64,000 bases of DNA, taken from positions 12,861,625 through 12,925,624 of the forward strand of contig OZ024856.1 in the NCBI GenBank assembly GCA_964017155.1, in the 5' to 3' direction. The notes under the pieces were generated by a model. That model made no database searches. It saw only the letters and a program-made list of their open reading frames with translations, and was not told the origin of the DNA. The position numbers were made by a program, and so were the translations under genes. This DNA comes from Oasisia sp. SBJ-2009 (lineage: Eukaryota > Annelida > Polychaeta > Sabellida > Siboglinidae). Below, piece by piece: positions 58,940 through 64,000 of the stretch (position 1 is the first letter of the stretch; the number at the start of each line of letters is the position of its first letter).

Positions 58940-61834
58940 TAAATACATTCAATAAACATTTAGTAAAGCTTGCAAGCTACAACTGTCGTGAACTGAAATT
59001 AGGGTCAAATAGATTTTATGAACGTATAGAAGTGGAACAGTTAGTCACTGATTACGATATTGTTTGCCTCCAGGAAACTTGGCTAGTTAAACAACAGGAA
59101 GAAGAGCTGAACACTATGAGAAAGGGATACAATGCTATAGCCAACTCCCCAAATGACGACTCTCTGGGTGTAACAATAGGTCGTAAGAAGGAAGGTGTAG
59201 CTATTCTCTGGAATAATAAATATGACGAATTTATTATTCCACATAAATATTGGGTGGTGAGCATTGAGATTGTATCAGGCACAAAGAAAATGTATATATT
59301 TAATGTTTATTTACCTTATGATAAAAAAGATAATGAGGAAGAATATCTTGACCGTTTAACCAAACTTCAAATTTGGTAGATGAATGTGACAGCTCCTGTG
59401 TAACAGTAGTTGGAGATTATAATGCTAATGTGTTAAAAAATGTCAATTTTGCTGTTTTGTTGAAAGAATTTTGTAGCCAATTTAAATATAAGTGGACTAG
59501 TTGCCTCAGATTACCAGAAGAAACATATACTATGTAAGTGATGCATGGGGCAGTCATTCATGGTTGGATCACTTGATCTCAACAGAAGATGGCAACAGTG
59601 TCATAACAAATATGTCTGTATTATATGGTACTATTCTGTCTGACCATATCCCGGTCATGGTTGAAATTGATTTACAGTTAGCTCCTGACATTGAACATGG
59701 GACATTCAATGATGTTAGATGCAAAATTGATTGGTCTGCCCAGAGCAAAAATGTACTTTTTGAGTATGGTGTACAAACAGAATACCTATTGAGAACTGTT
59801 GAGATACCAACTGACGTTTTATTGTGTAAAGACTGCAACTGTACTAACGTAGAGCATAAAGTAGCCTTGCAAATATATTATGACAATATAATGTGTGCGA
59901 TAACCACTGCTAGTCAGAATTCTACAAAAACAAACAAACCATCCAAGGGTAAAATTTTAACCTGCCAGGTTGGAAAGAATTTGCATCTGAACTCTATGAT
60001 ATGTCTCGAGAAACTTATACTATGTGGAAAACTGCTGGTAGTCCCAAGCAAGGTCCACTTTCTGACATGAAAAACAGAGCTAAGGCTAGATTTAAAGGTG
60101 CTATGAGATTTATAAGAAGCAATGAGGATGCACTAAGAAAGGAATCTCTTGCCAAAAAGCTGTTGTATAAAAATGACAAAGCATTTTGGAAAGAAATTAA
60201 GCTAATGAATAACAGTAATTTGTCTCTTCCAAAAGTTGTTCATGGTGTAACTGGGTCACACAACATTGTAAATATGTGGAAATCCCATTATGAGGATCTA
60301 TTCAATTGTAACAATAAAGATGTGAATAATATTTGTAAAAATGTTGAATATCAAAGGGATATAATAGAGGTGTCACACTCAAAGATTATCCATGCCATAA
60401 CAGATTTGAAAGACAACAAGAGTTGTGGTTTAGATGGTATATCTGCAGAACATTTGAAACATTGCAGTGATGTTATAATTCCACTGTTGTCTATGTGCTT
60501 TACTAGCTTATTTGTTCATGGGATTTTACCTGAATCCATGATATATGTTGTACTTGTGCCCATTGTTAAAAATATAAATGTTAGCATATGTAGCAAGAGT
60601 AACTACAGACCTAATGCTTTAGCCAGCATTGTGTCCAAAGTTTTTGAAAAAATTATTTATGACCGTATTGCATACAGCCTAATTACATGTGATAACCAGT
60701 TTGGTTTCAAGGCTAAACATAGCACAGACATGTGCCTTCAAAGAGGCTGTACTAAAATATAGGAGTTTGTATATTAATGTATACTCATGTGTTTTGGATG
60801 CATCCAAAGCTTTTGACCGTGTAAATCATTATGTTCTATTTGAAAAACTTATAAAGCGGGGCATACCCATATATATAGTTAGGATTTTAATAGTTTGGTA
60901 TACTACTCAAAAATTGTATGTACGTTGGAAAAATATCATGTCCAACAATTTTTCTGTTACTAACGGGGTGCGTCAAGGAGGAATTATCTCACCTTATCTT
61001 TTTTGTGTTTACATGGATGATCTCAGTAACAAATTAAACAATGTAAATGCTGGATGTGTAATAGGTTCCTCATTAATTAATCATTTGATGTATGCTGATG
61101 ATTTAGTGCTCATGGCACCTTCATCTATGGGTTTATCAATGTTATTATCTGTGTGTTCAGAGTATGGGATAGAACATGATATTAAATACAATAGTACCAA
61201 AAGTAACGTTATGATATATTCTTGTAAAAAGTTCAAAGATATCCACATTCCAAACTTTTTGCTAAATGGCGAAACATTACCAAGGGTTAGTAAGTATAAA
61301 TATCTTGGGCATATTATCACAGAAGATCTATGCGACAATGATGACATATCTAGGCAATACAAGATAATTTATGCTCAGGGTAATGCCTTGATCCGAAAGT
61401 TTTACATGTGTACAGAATCTGTAAAATGTACTTTATTTAAATCCTACTGTACTTCATTGTATACATGCCAACTGTGGTTTTGCTATAGAGCAGAGTCAAT
61501 GGGAAAACTGTGTGTAGCGTACAATAATGTGTTTAGATTTTTATGCAATGAACCTCGAGATTGCAGTGCGAGTTATATGTTTGTGTCAAGAGGCTTACCC
61601 ACATGTAAAATGTTAATTAGAAAAAATGTGTATAGTTTTTTGACGTGTATAGCTAAATCGGGCAATGCAATACTACAGAGTATCATGAATAGTGATGCTC
61701 TAATTCACCACTGTGTCGCCAATGGCGGAAACTGCTTTATGTATATAGTTATTAGTCATACTTTAGGTTTTCATATGGATGTAATGTTCCGGAATAAAGT
61801 TATTGAATTGAAAATTGAATTACAAATACGATGA
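58940..61834 (+). pseudogene. LINE ORF2: APE endonuclease + reverse transcriptase, frameshifted
   Basis: The endonuclease starts near 58960 (LASYNCRELK) with CLQETWL, then loses frame near 59375. VVGDYNANV, SHSWLDHLIS and SDHIPV continue it. The RT follows: SCGLDGISAEHLKH, SNYRPNALASIVSKVFEKI, a frameshift near 60735, then LDASKAFDRVNH, GVRQGGIISPYLFCVYMDDL, the catalytic YADDLVLM (about 61090), SKYKYLGHIITED and a C-terminal Cys-containing region. Active-site residues are present, but the reading frame is broken at least three times, so the copy is dead. It should cleave target DNA and prime reverse transcription of its RNA. Confidence 0.8.
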
Positions 61835-61979
61835 GCACATTATTATACACAAAACGTAATAATTGTGAACATCTGCTGAACAAAGGTAAAAAGTAGACAT
61901 AAATAAGAATAATTTCCATTTAAGTAAGCCTAATCAATATACCTTTCAAATGCCACGCATATTACAAAACAGTATATAT

Positions 61980-61980
<1 letters not shown>

Positions 61981-62031
<51 letters not shown>
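61981..62031. repeat. (TA)n microsatellite
   Basis: About 50 bp of TA; a second tract lies at 62312-62351. Confidence 0.95.
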
Positions 62032-62034
<3 letters not shown>

Positions 62035-62097
62035 TTATTATGCATTATACATTTTTAGAATACTCCGTCCACCAAAGTGGCATAAGCATTGCAAACA

Positions 62098-62265
62098 ATG
62101 ACACGCGAATGTACTGAGCTAAAATCGCGCACCGTTACCGTGAAAGAAAAAGCACCAGACCCTGCGTTGTTGGCCCTTCGTGCTGCTCAGAACCGGACTC
62201 ATTATGTCTGCACAAGAGACCTTCCAGACCAAATTCTAAAGCTCAACGAGCGCGCAAAGCTATAA
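62098..62265 (+). CDS. Hypothetical 55-residue ORF
   Basis: ATG to TAA, MTRECTELKSRTVTVKEKAP ... LNERAKL. Composition is protein-like in AT-rich surroundings (GC-rich codons, few low-complexity runs). I recognise no family. It could be an exon or a remnant of an element gene linked with the basic ORF at 63004-63187. Confidence 0.25.
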   Translation: MTRECTELKSRTVTVKEKAPDPALLALRAAQNRTHYVCTRDLPDQILKLNERAKL

Positions 62266-62309
62266 ATGTAAATAACATATTTGTTTTGAATTTCATTCAT
62301 CCTCAAACA

Positions 62310-62354
<45 letters not shown>

Positions 62355-62453
62355 TACTAAATATTACATGTACGTTTTCTACTACGCATCAATATTTCCA
62401 TGTATACATAAATTAGCATTAATGCGCAAAATGTAAATGTCTTCATATAAAGC

Positions 62454-62640
62454 AAGACACATCGTAAAAAGAAGAAAGCCACGCAAGTAGCCGAGGCGTT
62501 GGCTATCGCAGAATATGCAGTGGCAACCCCCGACGGTGGAAGTGATGAGGTCGAAGCGACTCAACCCATCTCTTCCATCTACCACAAGTGCAGTGTCTAC
62601 GTCTTCGCAGAGTTTGGCTGACTCAGAGTGCGTACATCAT
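62454..62640 (+). other. GC-richer exon-like segment
   Basis: Stands out in base composition. One frame reads KKKATQVAEALAIAEYAV and stops at TGA about 62623; another frame gives a Ser/Thr-rich peptide. No clear splice sites. Possibly an exon of a small gene together with the neighbouring segments. Confidence 0.2.
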
Positions 62641-63003
62641 CGAGCATTGTGCGTTGTTTTTAAACTCGTTAACCATTACACCATATGTAATTTGAAACGA
62701 GCTTTGCATGATATATAATTGTTCCTTCGCAAAATACAGCTAGAAGATTGCCATCTTTTACACACCATTTGCATGGCTATGTTTGGAAGCAACTTTCCAA
62801 TGACTTCTACACACAACCACCCGCATGGTGATATATAATATTATACATATTTATTGTACACGTTAATAGTAACATATATTTCTAAACGTTAATTTCAAGA
62901 GACAAATACATTTGCGGTGTAATATTAATATATTATGTTATAAGAACATAAGAATGTGTCGTCTTCTCTAAGTACAACCTGTGTGGTTGTTTCTTTCATT
63001 CAG

Positions 63004-63187
63004 AGAAACCCTGGTGGTGAAGATGAAGATTCCTAAGCTGCATTCATCAGCAGCACAAGAATTAGCAGCTGATGTAACAGCTGAACGTCGTGCTGCTGGA
63101 AAATTACCCAAAAAGAAGAGGTCATCTGCCAAAAAGAAGCCAATTGCCTTGAAGATAAAGACGAAGAGGCTGCAAAGACGTGCATAG
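63004..63187 (+). CDS. Lys/Arg-rich hypothetical terminal exon
   Basis: Preceded by a good acceptor (TTTCTTTCATTCAG, AG at 63002-63003) and open to TAG 63185-63187. It encodes KMKIPKLHSSAAQELAADVT, then a very basic end (KLPKKKRSSAKKKPIALKIK) like a nuclear-localisation signal. Start exon unknown. It could be the end of a DNA-binding or transposon protein. Confidence 0.3.
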
Positions 63188-63257
63188 GTTTTGGAGAAAC
63201 ATTTAAGCCACACTACCCGAAATGAAAAAGACTTTTCCGGACAAGCAAGAGCTGCTA

Positions 63258-63258
<1 letters not shown>

Positions 63259-63328
<70 letters not shown>
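63259..63328. repeat. (TA)n microsatellite
   Basis: About 70 bp of TA. Confidence 0.95.
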
Positions 63329-63329
<1 letters not shown>

Positions 63330-63333
<4 letters not shown>

Positions 63334-64000
63334 TATTCTTGCATACTTAAATGTGTTTCCTTGTATGTCTTGTAATTCGTAATTGATGATAATGATTTTG
63401 TTTATGTAATGGCATTTTGCGTGCCCAGCGTCACCGCAGATTGTCCAGCGTCATCAGGTGTTAAATGAAAACTAATATATACATAGTATCGATATGTTGC
63501 CGACAATAATTTATTTTTGAACTATTGTGTAATTGCTCATTGTTTACATTCAAGGAGTATAATAAATATCTGTATTAATGGTGTACCTAATGCGTGGTCG
63601 TTCTAGTTGTTAATCAAAATACCCAAAGAGATGCTACGTCCACACATTTTAATTAATGTATGTCACTACGAACTATAAAAAATTCAATATAAACATTATT
63701 GTCCATGTAGGTGCATGTTTAAAATCGTATGAATACTTGTTTTGTAATTGTTGACGAAGGATAACGATTGTGTTCAATTAAAGCTACATTGCGTGTCCAG
63801 CGTCATAAATATATACCAATTTTGTAGTTCGCAGTTTACCTACAGTCGATTGCCGAACGCCTGTGGCAGTTGGCATTGATAAAGATAAATGATCGTGGTT
63901 ACTGGTTATGCACAAACAATCATTCCACATGCTTTTCTGAGATAACTACACTAATTGAAAATAGGCCGTTCCAAGAAACAACAGTGTGCAAAAACTATCA
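63330..64000. other. No gene recognised
   Basis: AT-rich. It contains CCCAGCGTCAC (63424), TGTCCAGCGTCAT (63442) and GTGTCCAGCGTCAT (63793), the same word found upstream of the LINE. Confidence 0.4.

Larger units (their letters stand above)
57715..61840 (+). mobile_element. CR1-group-like non-LTR retrotransposon (LINE), frameshifted
   Basis: Two overlapping-type ORFs followed by decayed 3' sequence: ORF1 with a basic C-terminal domain and ORF2 with an endonuclease and reverse transcriptase. At least four frameshifts. Assignment to the CR1/L2/jockey superfamily rests on APE-type endonuclease plus RT motifs and the ORF1 ending; a tree of the RT would settle it. Confidence 0.8.

Overview
The window is eukaryotic nuclear DNA, almost certainly from an animal. 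It shows spliced genes with GT/AG introns, long poly-C2H2 zinc-finger genes, a CR1-group-like LINE, Ty3/gypsy-type LTR elements, many TIR/MITE elements and very long (TA)n tracts. A marine lophotrochozoan such as a mollusc would fit, but that is only a guess. There are no operons, CRISPR arrays or recognisable tRNA/rRNA genes. No long ORF outside the zinc fingers and mobile elements looks like a host gene; the host genes found here come from joining short exons.

The main architecture is a decayed segmental duplication. Block A (1-7935, then 8594-11930) and block B (24461-35290) share, in the same order: the 3' end of a muconolactone-isomerase-like gene, an unrecognised gene called 'gene X' here, a candidate non-coding first exon with a GTAAGT donor, a splice acceptor, a 25-bp CACGTG minisatellite, and a 22-finger zinc-finger gene (5498-7387 and 32844-34739). 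A third copy of the first-exon stretch lies at 45880-46870. A second zinc-finger subfamily follows: two pseudogenes at 41.4-44.4 kb and an 18-finger gene at 53.5-55.1 kb. Finger arrays have changed by in-frame duplication of 7- to 10-finger segments.

The clearest single-copy host gene is a four-exon gene on the + strand (ATG 16054, stop 24484). Its C-terminal half reads as a muconolactone delta-isomerase-like (MIase) domain. Its third intron is mostly a 4.4-kb inverted-repeat transposon carrying a broken minus-strand gene with FEN1/XPG-like and Cys-rich (CXC-like) motifs.

Mobile elements dominate the rest. These are: a 3'-truncated gypsy element (11933-14820) inserted in gene X; a TA-flanked MITE inside a gene X exon; a very young 2.3-kb non-autonomous LTR element (29392-31725) whose only ORF is mostly tandem repeats; two giant foldback palindromes (35689-39061 and 46900-50398); a hAT-like element with 8-bp target duplication (52786-53522); a frameshifted LINE (57.7-61.8 kb); and several MITEs. 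Exons, splice sites and element boundaries were inferred by eye from phase consistency and paralogue comparison. No database search was possible.
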